Below are positions 27,101 to 40,641 of a stretch of 64,000 nt of DNA, piece after piece (within the stretch, counting starts at the first letter, position 1; each line of letters begins with the position of its first letter). The notes under the pieces were generated by a model that worked only from the letters and a program-made list of their open reading frames with translations, did no database searches and had not been told where the DNA came from. The DNA lies in the NCBI GenBank assembly GCA_019614645.1, contig JABWDB010000012.1, positions 1,612,001 through 1,676,000 of the forward strand. The letters are read 5' to 3'. The position numbers were made by a program, and so were the translations under genes. The DNA is from Stratiolaelaps scimitus. Taxonomy: Eukaryota; Arthropoda; Arachnida; Mesostigmata; Laelapidae.

Positions 27101-29321
27101 ATTCGAGAATAATAGGGGGTATTTTAATAATTTGGCTTTAATACTGCAATTATATTATGTGTGTGTGTGTGTGTGTGGGGCCATGTTTAGTCAATAGACT
27201 TGTACATGACTTCACTCGTATCGGATGTCATATGCAGCTCAACTTTGTATTCACTATAAAGATGAATTAATTATTGGAAGACTCACACCCGAGTGAACAA
27301 AGTCGTGGAGATGTGGAATACGAAACGGAATCGAAAGGTTGAAGAAGTCCGAGCTATGATGAACTTGATGCATCGTCCAGAACACGGCCATTTCTGAAAA
27401 TGTTATCAACTTGAATAAGTAACTTCAATCAAACTTTGACTTACATGATATTACTCTGGCCGATTAAGATGAAACGCGTCTAATCATAGATAAATATATA
27501 GAACCCTACTAATTAACCGATTTTCAGGTGATCCATTCTGAATTGGTATGGTTAAGAACTTGTAGGGACTAAAGGAAATGTATTTTTCGGATCGTAGATT
27601 AATCATACGTATACTAATTAGTCATCTCTAAGCGTCAATAGGTGCATAAATCTTAATTCGACTAATTAGTAAGAAAGATGATTTACTCTATTGTCTAACG
27701 TATGCTTCTACATGTATTCATCTATACTACCCGTTCGCTAATGTCATTGTTCTTCAGACATTTACTGTACTATGATTAGAAGTATTATTATATATGTTAG
27801 AAAAGCGTGTACCGGTACCCTAATAATAACTAGTGCCCTTATTTACATAAGAAACCATATGTTTTCCGGGCTGTACTTAGGATATTTTGATTTTTATATT
27901 AACTTTAGCTCAGTAATTTAAAAGTTTGAACTCCCCATTGAGAAATTGTTTTAAGGGTTTCTGATATTTGTACCGATAGTCTTGTATATCTAGAAACAGC
28001 AAAAGCTTTTTCTGTTCATGTGCAGTGGGCCAACGGTCTTATGTTTCCACATGTCCCCTACCGTGAGCACAACGATGAAAAACGTAATAGCAGAAATCTA
28101 GAACAATAGTCAGGGTGATCCAGGCTGGCCACGTTTTCCAGTCAATGCTATCCGCGTATTGCCAATGCCACTGCTCGTAGACCCAATTGTAGAAGTAGAA
28201 TTCAGCCACGTGGAACGCAAACCTGTAAATTCGTACTGTTAACATGCTCATTGTCCGATACTGTTCAATTGCGAATCTAGAAATTCGTATCGACAGCTAT
28301 ATAAGACGACTATTTCTAAGAACAGAGTCCTATTGTCGAGCTTATAATGTCAAGCCACGACAGACGGACGTGAACGCTTTGAGACAGCAGTGACTAAGGA
28401 TCTATTACCCGGAGAAGTCATTTCAAGGTCAATGCAAAAATCACCTTCTTCAAAACGACAATTAGGAAGCTGTTCTTTTACAAGATTAGATCCTCTTGCT
28501 CCTCGCTCAGGGGCTCTAATTTTTCAGGTCTTGTCAAAATATCTTATAGATGATGAACCATTTCATCGTTTACCTGCAGAATTATCCACCGGCAGAAGGA
28601 GAACTAGTCATTCTAAATTTGCGAAGCATAGCAGCTATTTGCAGTGCAATTGGTTGAGATATACACTAAGGCCTCGCGCTCTTCTCGAGCGACGACAATA
28701 TTAAAACAGCAAGCAACGTTATGTAAACAAAGGAATCAAAAGGAGGAACAACGTCGATCTCATAAAAAATTGAGTGGGTAGTAGCTCTAGCGATTTAGAT
28801 GACGCCAACGATTTTAAATTATAGATATGTAGTCTCCTCGTCTTTATCTCTAATGACCATTCAGATGCAGAACTAAATCTTAGTCAGTCAATTAACTTCC
28901 TCTCGCGTACGTTTCTCTGATACAATGCAACTCGCCCTTTTGGACTGCTAATGTAATCAACTAAATTTTAGTTTGGATGAGAGCGTAATAGATGTTCTAC
29001 TCACCGGATCGATTGCAGAGCACCTCCGTTGTAAATATTTGGCAGATATTCACCTAGATGTGGCCATCGTCCTCGGAGTACTTTAATCAAGAAGATCTCA
29101 AGGAGTACAAAAGCTGCAAAAGGCGGCGTGGCTTCGTTCGCAAGGTCCTTTAGTGGTGAGGTGTTCTCCTTCGTCAACACTTCCTCAGGGTGCACTGCAA
29201 GCAACAGGAACCTTGAGTGCAATCCGAAGCTACTAAAGGCAGTCTCATAACGGCAGATCTGCGGATTGGTGCAGTTCGCTCTTTCTGATAGCTGCTGCCA
29301 TGAGTCGCTAAGTAACTCCAT
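24188..29321 (-). CDS. AGMO: Alkylglycerol monooxygenase (TMEM195), membrane fatty-acid-hydroxylase family
   Basis: A tetrahydrobiopterin-dependent di-iron ER membrane enzyme that cleaves ether lipids by hydroxylating the alkyl chain (family knowledge). Eight minus-strand exons: 29321-29005, 28222-28062, 27393-27287, 26886-26705, 25800-25668, 25153-25028, 24878-24753 and 24490-24188. All phases agree, giving 484 residues against about 445 in vertebrates. The histidine clusters that bind iron are visible as HRCAH, HQVHHSS and [10 protein letters not shown], each in the expected order. Downstream are [22 protein letters not shown] and KGPGWEPG, which are typical of AGMO rather than of sterol desaturases. 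Several hydrophobic segments flank these, including two or three near the C-terminus. The start MELLSDSW lies at the 5' end of the first exon; no better ATG precedes it. The gene lies between the two halves of a plus-strand chemoreceptor. Confidence 0.95.
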
Positions 29322-30468
29322 CGCTGAACTCGATGAGATTTACGCTAGATTTCAATGTATAATTAAAATTGTCCGATTACAGCTCTGTAAGCCATAAATT
29401 GGTTTTTCAGCTTCGATGAACTGGTACGTTTGTAATCATTAATGCAGTTCACTTTGCTGCGTCCCATGTAAATGTCACGAAAACCTACGCGACTTGAGTG
29501 GTCATCCCACAACTTAATACAGTATACTCAGACATATTTGTGCCTCTCACCAACCGGATAGGTGTTCCTCATCCAAGCCCCTTGCCCCGTGGCGTTCTTC
29601 CAGCAACTTTCCTTCAAGCAATCAACACTCACCCACAGACCTTAGATGACAAACTAGACAAGCGTCCACACATGACCCAGCAAGCAAACTTTTATAATTA
29701 AGGCCAATTAACAGTGACATCACCTTGCGTCTCTGCTTACGTCTTAGACATTCCCGAGAATTCTGAGTTTCAGAAAAATAGAAAGACAGTATAATAATAA
29801 AGTGAATAATAGGAAAAGAGCCGGTTTATCTGATCCCATGACGTCGAACTGTCATAGTGAACGTCCATTAGGTTCATACTAACGATCCAATAGCTGCCGT
29901 TTATTGCACAATACTGGATAGCTTTATTTAGAATATTCAAAACATTAGCCAAAAAAGCGACCCACAAAATCAACGATTACAAAATCAAAATCAACGATTT
30001 TTACATGTTCTAAATTGATGAGAAAAGTTCGAACGCACATCTTATGGCCCTGTTGTGAGTAACTCACCTTGAAACAACAGTGTGGCCTAAAATGCCTAAC
30101 ACTAAGCTACAGTAGATGTAATACTTAATTAAACAAAATTAGAATAACTGATTCTTCTCTCTAAACTTGAAGGATCGTGATTTGCAAACTTGCCGGGGCC
30201 GAAAGAAAGCGATCTATGCTTGTTTTTTGCAAGAACTAATGCAACTCAGTACCATGATGATCCCAAAGCGGGCAATGCTGCAATGTTCTCCCTGTCGCGC
30301 GGAGAGGACAAACTACGACTATGAATTGGTTATGATAATGGTTTGCAGAACACCATTTTTGGAGTGATCCTAATGAACTCTTGTCGTTTTTCAGTAATTT
30401 GAGTGTATGTAATATGATAACATATAGAGCTTCCTTTTAGAGCTTTGCTAATATCTCGTCTGTTCCAG
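29322..30468. other. Spacer upstream of AGMO and of the receptor C-terminal exons
   Basis: Must contain the AGMO promoter. I searched the plus strand for the first three exons of a receptor (the GLCDLP exon especially) and found none. The open frames at 29498-29701 and 30167-30367 have no hydrophobic segment and are probably chance. Confidence 0.4.
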
Positions 30469-33400
30469 GATAGCGATTCAGTTTCAAGAGAACGAGACTT
30501 CGAGGGTGATTGGGATATTGTATCTTCTGTTTAGCGTTTCGTGTTCCTACTTAAGGGTGCGCATGGTACTGGTCAACAATTCACCGAAATTCGGCAAACG
30601 TCTTTCTAACGCCCTGAATGCACTTCGCAGTATGTATATATATATATAAGTACAGTGATTGAATGGTTAGCCAAATACAAGTTCATATTCGAAGGGACTC
30701 AGTTATGATTAAATTTTATTATCTACCTGTTTTCACATTGAACGTTTCGAGCATTACACACCAGTACACAGCTATTCCTATTTCGATAATGATTTCGATG
30801 AACGTCGAATCGATATTTCATTCTTCCTCCGTCTTGGCTATGCTTCCTGACGTTTTGCCCGCTACTCAGTGTACTCCACTGCTTCATCCCAGTCACAGAA
30901 GACAGAGACTTTTCTTATGTTGACTATGTATTATGTCAGAAACTGACTATGGCCAGACAGCACTTTTGTCGTGTATCAGGGTAGCTAGGCTTGTTGTCTA
31001 TGGTACCAAGATTGGATACCTGCTATCAAGGGCCGTATTCGTTCCTCTAGCTTATCTATGGTGCTTCTTGCTCCCGTTTCGGGCAGATAAGGGCAGGAAA
31101 AAGCGGCATAAATAAGTTATTCGGGGTGACCCACAGCCAACATTTAACGTCCACGATACTTAAAAATATGATTGCTAATCGGTATCTAATTTTAAGGTAA
31201 TTATTATTACTGTTATATGTTTCATTTCAGCGGCGAATTCTTGCGAATTCGAAGTGCAGGCATTATTGTATAGACGTAATTTTCGCCTTTTCAACGTTGC
31301 CACGGTAATCTGCTTTGTATTGCACTTTGCGGGTATTGCCTTATTCTTTGCTAGATACATTACTGGTTGGGATATGCTTCGCCAAGGGTGAGTACACTAG
31401 AAATTTGAGTCTATGTAGAGAACTGTACAATGTAACCTCAAATAGCTACGAATCGTAGCGTTAAATCGATGGCGAACATTATTGGAAATACTACATGGAA
31501 AGTTCCTTAAAGACAAATGACTAAAACTATTCGCTCGCGCATATACAAAAGATGATTTGCCCCATACACCGGTTCGATACAGGAATCGGTATAAAAAGCT
31601 CAAACTGAGATGGATTCAAAAGTACAATAGATAAATCTGTTCCATGCTTACTGGCGATTACTTTGAACCCGACGGTTCCAGATCCTCGTTCTTAGTTCTG
31701 GATCATTATACTGGATTCGAATATTCTCATGTTACCATAAGTCTAGTTGTATCACATAATTGTTTGAAACTCAAGCAGATACTTTAATTAAGTTCCTTAT
31801 TCACGACAATATTATATTTCACACATTAACCATCTTGACGGGTGTCCATCTGTAGGCTTTGTTCCGCGGCTGATAATGGTGTGAAGCACAGTTGCAATCA
31901 CAGTGTTATGGTGTCAGTGGACAAAAATGTGATACTTGTAAGTTGATAATAATCGCGAAAGATTCGTCAAACGTGTAAGCCAATCACTGCGTATAAGGTT
32001 ATACATTCACTTAATGAGTATGTCGCGTGACTGGGATAACTCTGCTTACTGTATTCCTCTAATCTCAATATATTTATTAAAGGTACATATATGCAATGGT
32101 ACTCGAAAACTGCCTGTACTGTTCAGCGTGGATCAGTGCCAATGGACTCGTGTTACTTTTCTCTTTGTGTCCCCTTAAACGAGTCCTGGATCTTTCGATG
32201 CTTGGATTTAAGGAGGCCTTAGACCAGGGATCTGTTACACTGTTCAAGGTAACACCAGCTCGTGGCACAGGGGTTTTGTTGCAATGTCATAAATCAGTTT
32301 TTACACTTATGAAGCAAGTCCAATGGAAGAGTCTGAGTTCTTTATTGAGTCTAGCCCCCTTGGTGGTCGATTGCAATCTAATTGCTGATTAAATCAGGGA
32401 GCTGTTGAGCGTCATGATCGTGTCTGGGATCTTATCTGCGTCGTGGATGAGTGGGCCTCATTTGCTATCGGGACCTCATTGATACTCGCCGTTCCTGTTA
32501 TCGCCGTTGTTGGGACATACATCCTGCTCGAGACTCTGGTACGTATACCACCACAACTGGTACACAGCTACATTGGGATTACTAGTTCATATTGTAATTG
32601 ATGCTATAAGCCTGTATTTTCCAAAATTTCACCGCGTTTATGGCTTTTTAAGTAACGGTCATTCCTGATATAGTGTACGACCAAATTAACATGATAAGAT
32701 AATTTCCAAATCGTTTAAAGACAACGCATTTCGTGTGAAGAAGGTAATCTCGATCTAGTCGTTCCGTAAACGCTTTTTAGACTCTTCTCAAATGCTTTGC
32801 AAACATTTTTGTGGTAAGCTTCTAGGTTTATGCTGCTCGGTGTAGATATCATCATGATGGATATATGCGGTATGTCTGGTGGTCGAACAAGTAGAGTTGT
32901 TAGTAGTATTGCCAAATATGGGCGTGTAACATGTGAGGCCTGACGAGCGACCGTACACATGGTGCAGTCAATATACAAATATTCTGTTTTTCGTTGTAGT
33001 AAATTTCGCTCTTGCCCATACAAATGTAATGGCTAGGCACCAAGTGAAATTAATTGATATTTAATTACAGGAGTGGGAGGTGTTTCTTGGGACGGCGGTT
33101 TTTTCTGGAGCAGCGTTCCTTTCTGCTGTCATTGGTGTTATCTTGGCGGCTACGGTGCATTCAAAGGTGGCGTTTCCTTTCGTCCCATATATTGTTTGTG
33201 TCTTAAGGAACTATCGGCTCTCATCTTAGCGTGAAAGCGACGCATCTCAAATGTTTGCCAATCAGAATGATACAGCCTCATCGACCTTATTAGTATAGTA
33301 GGATTTTTTAAGTCCGGTGGAAGCGCTGCTTTCCCGAAATTGTTTTTAAAAAACAAACTGGTCTTCTCACTATTGGAAGGGCACATTGAAACTGTAGCAT

Positions 33401-34201
33401 GAATTGAACCCAAGCAACTAACCACGAAATTATAGTTATTCGAATAGGTCAATATCATTGCGTTGTTAGCTCTTAAGCCATGTTCTCTCTTGTGAACAAC
33501 CTTGCGTGCACTACTGGCCGGTGCAAAGTATGATAGATTAAAACAAGAGTGTACACGCTCGAATAGAAACGTTTGTCGACAATGCCAGTATAATTTTTAC
33601 TTATTTCACTTTGATCATTGTTATACATCGAAATCTATACACTATGCTCGTTATACAAATACAGTGTATCCTGCTGCAAATTCTGAATATTCATTACAGG
33701 CTCACGCTTCCGAAGCGATGATTCTGCGCGCGGATCTCGCTGGTTCAGATCTACAGCGTAGAGCTTCATTCTTTTTAAAGCGTCTCTCCCATAATAGTAT
33801 TGGCTACACGTTTTTTGGCTTCGGGACGATAACGAAGCACTCATTACTGACCGTAAGAATTTTTAGCAAGGTAGTCCCGAACCGATTTAATTACTATTAT
33901 TATGCAGTGAACTTAGTTGCGTGTTATCGGCAAGGCCAATATAAGTGGTGCAAGGTAGTCCCTAATTGATTCCAATGAAAATCTGATTATATTGGTATGC
34001 ATCATAAGCAAAAGTAACAAGCTTCGGAACAACAATATATAGACACATATGTCGAAGCTAACAAAGGTCCTTCGTGTTTTCTGTTTTTAGCTATTCAGCT
34101 GCATGACAACGTATATACTAATTGGAATTCAACTCCGTGGTACTGTCGCCAACGGAAGCACCTCTCCCAATGTCTCCCCGAATCATTCTACCATGATGTA
34201 A
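30469..34201 (+). CDS. Gustatory-receptor-like gene, C-terminal exons
   Basis: Seven exons correspond one to one with exons 4-10 of the receptor at 35587-40641: 30469-30629, 31231-31387, 32083-32248, 32398-32538, 33071-33166, 33700-33852 and 34091-34201. Phases are identical, and three exons (166, 141 and 96 bases) have identical lengths. Landmarks: ILYLLFSVSCSYLRV, LENCLYCSAWISANGLVLL, LAVPVIAVVGTYILLETL, EWEVFLGTAVFSGAAFLSAV, GYTFFGFGTITKHSLLT and TTYILIGIQL. The last is the arthropod gustatory receptor signature TYhhhhhQF, with Leu in place of Phe. Exons 1-3 are not found directly upstream; the matching N-terminal exons sit at 21324-22148 beyond AGMO. The protein would be a seven-transmembrane chemosensory cation channel. 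All seven exons are open, which argues against an old pseudogene. Confidence 0.75.
31123..31161 (-). mobile_element. SINE-like repeat, short 3' fragment
   Basis: Plus strand reads GACCCACAGCCAACATTTAA then CGTCCACGATACTT, nearly identical to the copy at 40990. It lies in the intron between receptor exons 30469-30629 and 31231-31387. Confidence 0.65.
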
Positions 34202-35586
34202 TGGCTGCGGGCAAATCAAGCTCAGGGTTATAATATTTCCAAATGATACTGAGATACTGGTGAAATGATAGTAGATTATGCGGAACCGGATATTAGCCTA
34301 TGGTATATTGGTTGTAATGAAATGTTATGGCAGAATATTTCAGCACATTGCAAAGAATGCTGCTGTGGGAATCAGACAAGGAATTGAAATTTTGCTTATT
34401 TTGTGTTATACTATTGCCAAGACATATAATGTCAAAATGAACTGCTGGTATAAAAGGAGGCATATTGATACAGACACGCTTGGGCAGCACATATTTACAC
34501 ATCACGTCTGTATTATGTGGAACACAAAATAAATTCCATCTTTAAAACTAGACTCTGTACAACTCAATCTAAGAAAATACAGACTTTCCTTGGGGGCCAA
34601 CAAGGCTTGTGTCGTTTTTAACCAAAACTACGAGGTGCTCAACAATGAAACATCGGAATATCGTGCTGCAGGTACTGTTTGCGGATTTGACTAGCCCGGT
34701 GATGACGATGGTGAGTTCCACATTGTTGTTGATTAAGCCAACGAGATTACAGAAGATTTTGGCTGTAGGATCCTTTGATTGTTTAATGTATGAGGGACGA
34801 GAGAGTCGCCGGAATAGATGACCACTCATTTAGGCGGAATAGCCGCAAGTCAACGGCGGAGAAGTGGTAAATACGGTGAAACGTCTTGTGACGTCTTAGA
34901 AGTATGGCCCAGTCATAGTCAGGCCCTGTCCTGATAGCGACTACTCTTCGTTTTGACCGCAGATCTCTTCTCGGGCCATCGATTAGGTCTATTAGACGGT
35001 TAGGACATTGATTTTACCATATGTGTATTAGATAGGTCAGCGTAATTTAATGCGATTATAATGATTTTATTTACTTTTCACCATGACTGAATTATTCATT
35101 CTTTCAATTCAGGCACAAGAGTCGACGGAGTCTTTTAGTTTATATTGTAGTGGGGACATCCACGATTGCGTCTGTCTATGTGCTGCCTAAGAAGAACGCA
35201 TTTCGCCGTTATGCTGCTGTACAATAACGACAATAAGGCTTCAAGGCCAGTTGTATCTAAGAAACTTCTTGAATAGAGCAGCTAAAATATTCCTATCGAT
35301 CTTTGCTGATTGTGTCTGCGGCCAGCTGAGACGATCATGTATTTAATAAGTACAATAATAATATGCTAATAACATATTATGCGCGTAAGGCATAACTTCT
35401 ATGAAAAATCAGTGAGTTTTTAGTAAAATTGATTCGGTGGTGTAGAGGTGCAGGTCATTGACAAACGGGCTGCCAAGATGTCAATAGTGTATGCTGTTCG
35501 AATGAATGCTGCTGATATTATATTCAGCTTCGGAAGCAACGATATCTAAATAAAACATAACAACAACAAAAAGAGAGATAATAAGG
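34202..35586. other. Spacer between the two receptor genes
   Basis: Overlapping open frames on both strands around 34569-34829 look like a moderately coding-like stretch but match no family I know. No poly(A) signal could be assigned with certainty for the upstream receptor. Confidence 0.35.
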
Positions 35587-37294
35587 ATGATGCGAGCATT
35601 CGATTGTGCAGAGTGGATACCTCAAACGAGGAAGCAGCGTATTTATCCCAGAATTGCGTTCGCAAGGTGAGTTGAAGCCATGAAATAAACACTGGAAAAG
35701 ATTTCATACATCGGGTATAGATATAAATTATGCTAGATGCGAAAGCTAGTCTCCATGCCTTTGGGGTTCTTCTTGCACACATTTAGCCCTAGTGAAGAAT
35801 CGGTGTAGTTGGCCATAGAATTTAATGTGTCGTTAACGTTTACGAGTAAATTTTCGGGGCTGACTCGTAGTCAACATTGAACTCTTACGGGGTACGGCCT
35901 CCGCATGAGGATGATGCATAGCGGACTTCCGTCTTTCTGCGTCGGAACTGGACATGATGGTTGCCTGTATTAAAATATGCAACTGTAGACGTTTTGCTGG
36001 TTATTTGGTCAACGTATGAGACGTGTTACGCGGGTTATTCCCGAGTTTACTGAGTGTGAAATGTGCGCACTGAATGCGCGAAGCAGCTGTGGGGTGCCTT
36101 TGTTCTATAGTAATTGGAAACTACTATTTGTTTGCATGGATCTATTTTGCAGCCTAGACAGGTCACACTTCCTCACCAGGCTTACAGGATTGTGTGATCT
36201 GCCAAGCAATGTATTCAACGGCAACATTTCGCTTGCATTTAAGGTACATCGAATACAAGTCAACACGCTGCGAAATCTAGGGAGTTGACATCAAAAACTT
36301 TCAAAGTCCGGTTACGAATCCGAGTCAAATTGACGTTCACCTTGTACGGGTTTAAATAGTTAGATCTTTATTTATTATCTAACGTCTGCCAATTTAGGGA
36401 AGAACGTCGGACTTTCGACTTCGGTTCAACAAAAAAAGAAGGAGCCTTTGCACTAAGCTCCTCGTAAAATTTGTAGATCAGATGTCCAACGCTTGTCAGA
36501 TTAAAATTTGCCGTGTTTTTGCATCAGTAAATATTTCGAAGTAATCTTCTTCAGGTGTACAGCTGGGGTCTGGCTGTTGCTTCCGTTGCGTTCAGCTGCG
36601 CAGCAGTAACGTTCGTTACTAGACCGGACTTGGGACCTCCGTATGTATCGTTCGAACTGTCCAGAGATACATTTGACGATTTTAGGCTAAATCAAATAAC
36701 ATTAGTCCGTCCAATAATTAAATTTTTTTTTAAATTTAAAAAAAGGGGGAAGTAACACTTGAGCATATCGTACTATATTCAACACACATGGCGAGTTAAA
36801 CAATGCAGTCTCAAACTAGCGAATTACAGACAGTATAGCAGATTACAGTTGCTCTATGCATCTTAAATATCGAATGTTTAATTGAGTTCGATTAAGTTCG
36901 ATTCTATTCTACATTTTAGATATAATTTTTTCACTTATATCGAAAAGTAGAATTCTACCTGTCCTTCTTGTCTAGTATATAAGCATATATGCATATTGGT
37001 GACAATAATTATGCTATATATCCATATTTCGAATATTGCAGCGCCATGCTTTTGTTTTGCTTGGGCGAGTCAAACAACAAGAACTTTCGCCATGACCGTG
37101 TCATCGATCTGGTATACGTACTCTTCAGTTTGTCCTGTTCCTTCTTGCGAATCGCCACAGTGTTTGTTTGCAATAGGCGGACTTACGGCAAGAGCGTTGC
37201 AAAAGCGCTCACTGCCCTCAAAGGTCCATATACTGAATTTAGTCTACGTTAATAATTAACTATATTATACACAATTATACTATAGCACTACTGC

Positions 37295-37325
<31 letters not shown>

Positions 37326-40300
37326 ACAGTATTATCACCTACTGTCATTACAATTTCGAATCTGTAAATAATACAGAGCATTTGCGACAAATAAAATTAA
37401 TCCTATTACTAGACATAAAAGGGACTCTTGTAAGGATGCCATGGATTCATTCATTAGTCCTGTTCGACTAAATATACGTGATAAGGCTTGACTTGGCTAA
37501 TTAATCAATAAAAACTCGAGTGAAATTGATTGATATTTTGTGGACGTAATGTTTATCTGTATTTGAACTATTCTTGAACACGGGCACTACATCACGTATA
37601 AATGTTTACTAATATCTAAATGTCGACATTTCAGATTCAAACTTGTCCACGTTTGAGGAAAAGCGAGGATCATACGAGCGTTATTTCTTTTTATTTAATC
37701 TTCATTCGTTTGCTGTATTTGCGAGTCACATAATTGCTATTATAATGTTCTTTCTCCGCGTTTCATCGAAGAAGAAACTATCGCTCATTCTCAAACACTG
37801 GTACGATCAGGGTTTGAGTTACTGGCACTTCCTTTTAAATGCACATGGAGTTCCAGGACCGGAACAGTGCAGATAAATGATAAATGTTTTTTTCTCATCT
37901 AAATATGTTAGTTGGTTGTTGTACGTACATATACTTGTGTACGCATTTATGCTAAAGCTACCAAAATGTTTTCGCCTATAGAATAGGGACACGTGCAGGT
38001 TTGCATCGCCTATTATTGTTGCCAAATATTGTTTGCATCGCCTTGAACGCCTTGTAGCATTTGTATGAATTTCTGAAGATTAGAGCGTGTCATTTGTAAA
38101 GAGATCGTGGACATTTTAAAACAAAAAATGCCTCTTACAAATACGGGTACGAGCTTATGATCAAAGCAAGAAGGCGTCTACCAAACGCTCAAGTAGCAAA
38201 AACACTATACGGGTAGATCGTTGTTGTTGTTGTTGTTGTTTCGAAATTGCCATGGTGAAATGGGTGCAACCATTACCCGAGCAATAACAATATTTTGATT
38301 ATAATACATATTGATTTTGTTGTTTTAGGTATACGTATGCCATGTTTCTTGAGAATATATTATACTGTTCTGCGTGGATACACGCGAACGGAATAGTTCT
38401 TGTCTTCACTCTCGGACCTATCAAGGAAAGCCTTGAACTAACAGTGCGTCGCTTTAAGAATGCCTTGGAGAAGTCATCTCAATCCTTATTTGAGGTAAAC
38501 TACCCTGAAGGAGTCTAGTAGAAATCTACAGTAATATTTTACTGGGAATTTTATATCATATAAATGTCGGCGCATAGTAATTCGAAGTTAGTAATTCGGT
38601 AGAAGCTATTCAGTGAGCACCCTCTTGCGAACTTGACTAGTCGTGGAGAGTAAACTCAGGCGGGATGAGAATGATACGTGGACGTTGTACGGTGTTTCAG
38701 AAATATCCTTTCTAATGCCAGGTCCACGTTTTCTGTATAGGGTCAATTGTCCTTAGAAAAATAGGGATTAAAAGCATTATGTAAATGGCACTCAAACATT
38801 TGTTTTATAGTTACCTTATTGATAAATCTGTAAGTAAAGACCGCATCGATTCGTGCGTGTTCTGTAGATTCGAACCAGGGACCCAAGGTGGCTCTAAACC
38901 CTCGGTGAACAAGTTCACTATGAAGTGCTTTATATAATGTGGTTTAGCATATAGCCTAGCGCTATAAGCTCTCACCACTATTATTGTATTGCTAAGTATA
39001 TAATATATAATGGGTGTCACAGAAATTAATGAGATCATAAATTATGTCGCCTTGTTAACTCCTCTTGAATAACCCTCTCAATTTATTAATTTTCTTTTTG
39101 AAAGGATGCTATTCGATCTCATGATCAGTGCTGCGACCTGATACGCGCCGTAAACAAGCTGGCGTCTCTCGTCCTCGGCACGGCACTCACCCTTGCAGTG
39201 CCAGTGGTGGCCATTGTCGGGACACACGCCTTAGTTGCTCCATTGGTAAACAGCGTCTTGTAGTAAAATTTTGGACAAGTTTTTTGAAGCAACCTTGTAT
39301 ATTTTATATTTGAAAAAATAGTACAGCGAATCAATATACATATAGTACAGCGAATCAATAGTACAGCGAATGTTTAATAGTACAGCGAATCAGATACAAT
39401 TCCATTGACAATATTAAAACAATGTTTCGTGTTAATTCCATTGACAATCGATAATCTTTCAACGCATGAACTCCCGATAATTCTCGATAATATAATGTCA
39501 TCATTTCCACAGAGCCGAATCTGCGGTCTCCGGACCCTTACGGCCAGAAACTTAGCCACCGTCCACGCCGTCACGTTGCCGCCAATAATTGGTAATTGTC
39601 GTAATTACTCGCGCTACTCACGAGATACCACGGTCCATGTTCGTTATCCGTTTCAGGAGTGGGAAATGTTGCTTGGGTTGGTGATTATCACAGCAGGTGC
39701 CCTCTTCTCAGCTGTGCTTGGCACCTGTCTCGCAGCTTCTGTGCACTCAAATGTAAGGGTCTGTCGACAGGAACATTTAAAATTTAATTTGTCGTCCTCA
39801 CCCCCCACCCCCACCCCCATAATCCCTAGAAATTCCGACCTATTGTAACGTTTAATATATTATAATAAATTCGTTAATGTCTTTGATCTTTAAAATTTAA
39901 TTCATATTCTGTTACAGAAAAATTTCATTAGGTGGCAATAATAGGTAATTTAGCTATTACATGTTTAATGAACTCTGTGGACTAGTGCCTCGGCCGCGGC
40001 AAAGGGAAACATATTGGCATATGCTTTGTCTCTGGGCGGGCCGTCCTCTAGTGTTGATATTTCTCTGTTTTCCCAAGAACAGTTTCTGTCGGTCCGTCTA
40101 CAATATTGTCAACAAGGACTATGATGTACGATAATTACGTCGATGGAGTTCATGATTCCAACTAAAGCCAAGAAAAATAAGTAACAACAGTGTCTTTATC
40201 TTTATTATGCATTAGGCTCACGCGCCGGCATCGGTCGTCCTCTGGGCGCCTGTGAGTCACGAGTTACAATCATCGGCGGCATTGTTCGTCCAACGGTTCG

Positions 40301-40641
40301 CACGGGATAATATAGGCTATACGTATTTTGGATTCGGAACGGTCACTAAAAATTCACTGATTACCGTAAGTTTCCTTAATGTCATACGTAACAATGCCTA
40401 GGTGCATATAACATTTGGCGCAAGTAATTCGAATGTATAGCCGGGTTGCGTGATGATGCGTCAGCTTTGAAGGCGCACAGCCGCGCTCTTGTGCACGAAG
40501 TGGGAACTTACCATGAGCATCTTTGAGCTAGTCTCGGAATTATAACAGAAATCTTTCGAATTTAAGCTTTTCAGCCTAATGACAACCTATCTTCTTATCG
40601 GTATCCAGCTCCAAGGGACCACATCTGAAACTGTGCCCTAA
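35587..40641 (+). CDS. Gustatory-receptor-like seven-transmembrane chemoreceptor, complete
   Basis: Ten exons: 35587-35666, 36153-36243, 36555-36640, 37042-37223, 37635-37800, 38329-38494, 39105-39245, 39657-39752, 40216-40365 and 40567-40641. All junctions are GT-AG in phase, giving 410 residues, which is the usual length of an arthropod gustatory receptor. The start is one of two adjacent in-frame ATGs (35587, 35590). Hydrophobic segments include WGLAVASVAFSCAAVTFV, VYVLFSLSCSFLRIATVFV, FAVFASHIIAIIMFFL, LGTALTLAVPVVAIVGTHAL and ITAGALFSAVLGTCLAASV. The last exons read GYTYFGFGTVTKNSLIT then TTYLLIGIQL, the family's C-terminal signature with Leu for Phe. It is a clear tandem paralog of the receptor exons upstream. 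The exon 5 donor TG|GTACGA was chosen because it joins in phase to the YTYAMFLEN exon. Confidence 0.82.
35851..35900 (-). mobile_element. SINE-like repeat, diverged fragment
   Basis: Reads GGGCTGACTCGTAGTCAAC then ATTGAACTCTTACGG, a diverged match to the same tail. It lies between the first two exons of the complete receptor. Confidence 0.4.
37297..37325. repeat. AT dinucleotide microsatellite
   Basis: About 14 AT/TA units in the fourth intron of the receptor gene. Similar shorter AT runs occur near 8780, 11530, 15980 and 56200. Confidence 0.9.
38221..38241. repeat. TTG trinucleotide run
   Basis: Seven TTG units in the fifth intron of the receptor gene, close to but not overlapping the exon starting at 38329. 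Confidence 0.85.
39318..39391. repeat. Short tandem array of a unit containing ATAGTACAGCGAATCA
   Basis: Four copies of ATAGTACAGCGAAT with variable spacers, followed within 20 bases by a duplicated AATTCCATTGACAAT at about 39399 and 39434. It lies in the receptor intron between 39245 and 39657. Confidence 0.85.

Noticed and set aside
28390..28704. Plus-strand 104-codon frame in AGMO intron 1, considered as a receptor exon
   Set aside because: It has no hydrophobic segment and no match to any exon of the complete paralog.
31856..31937. Candidate receptor exon with good GTAAGT donor
   Set aside because: Including it shifts the frame relative to the next exon (32083), whereas joining 31387 directly to 32083 is in phase and matches the paralog.
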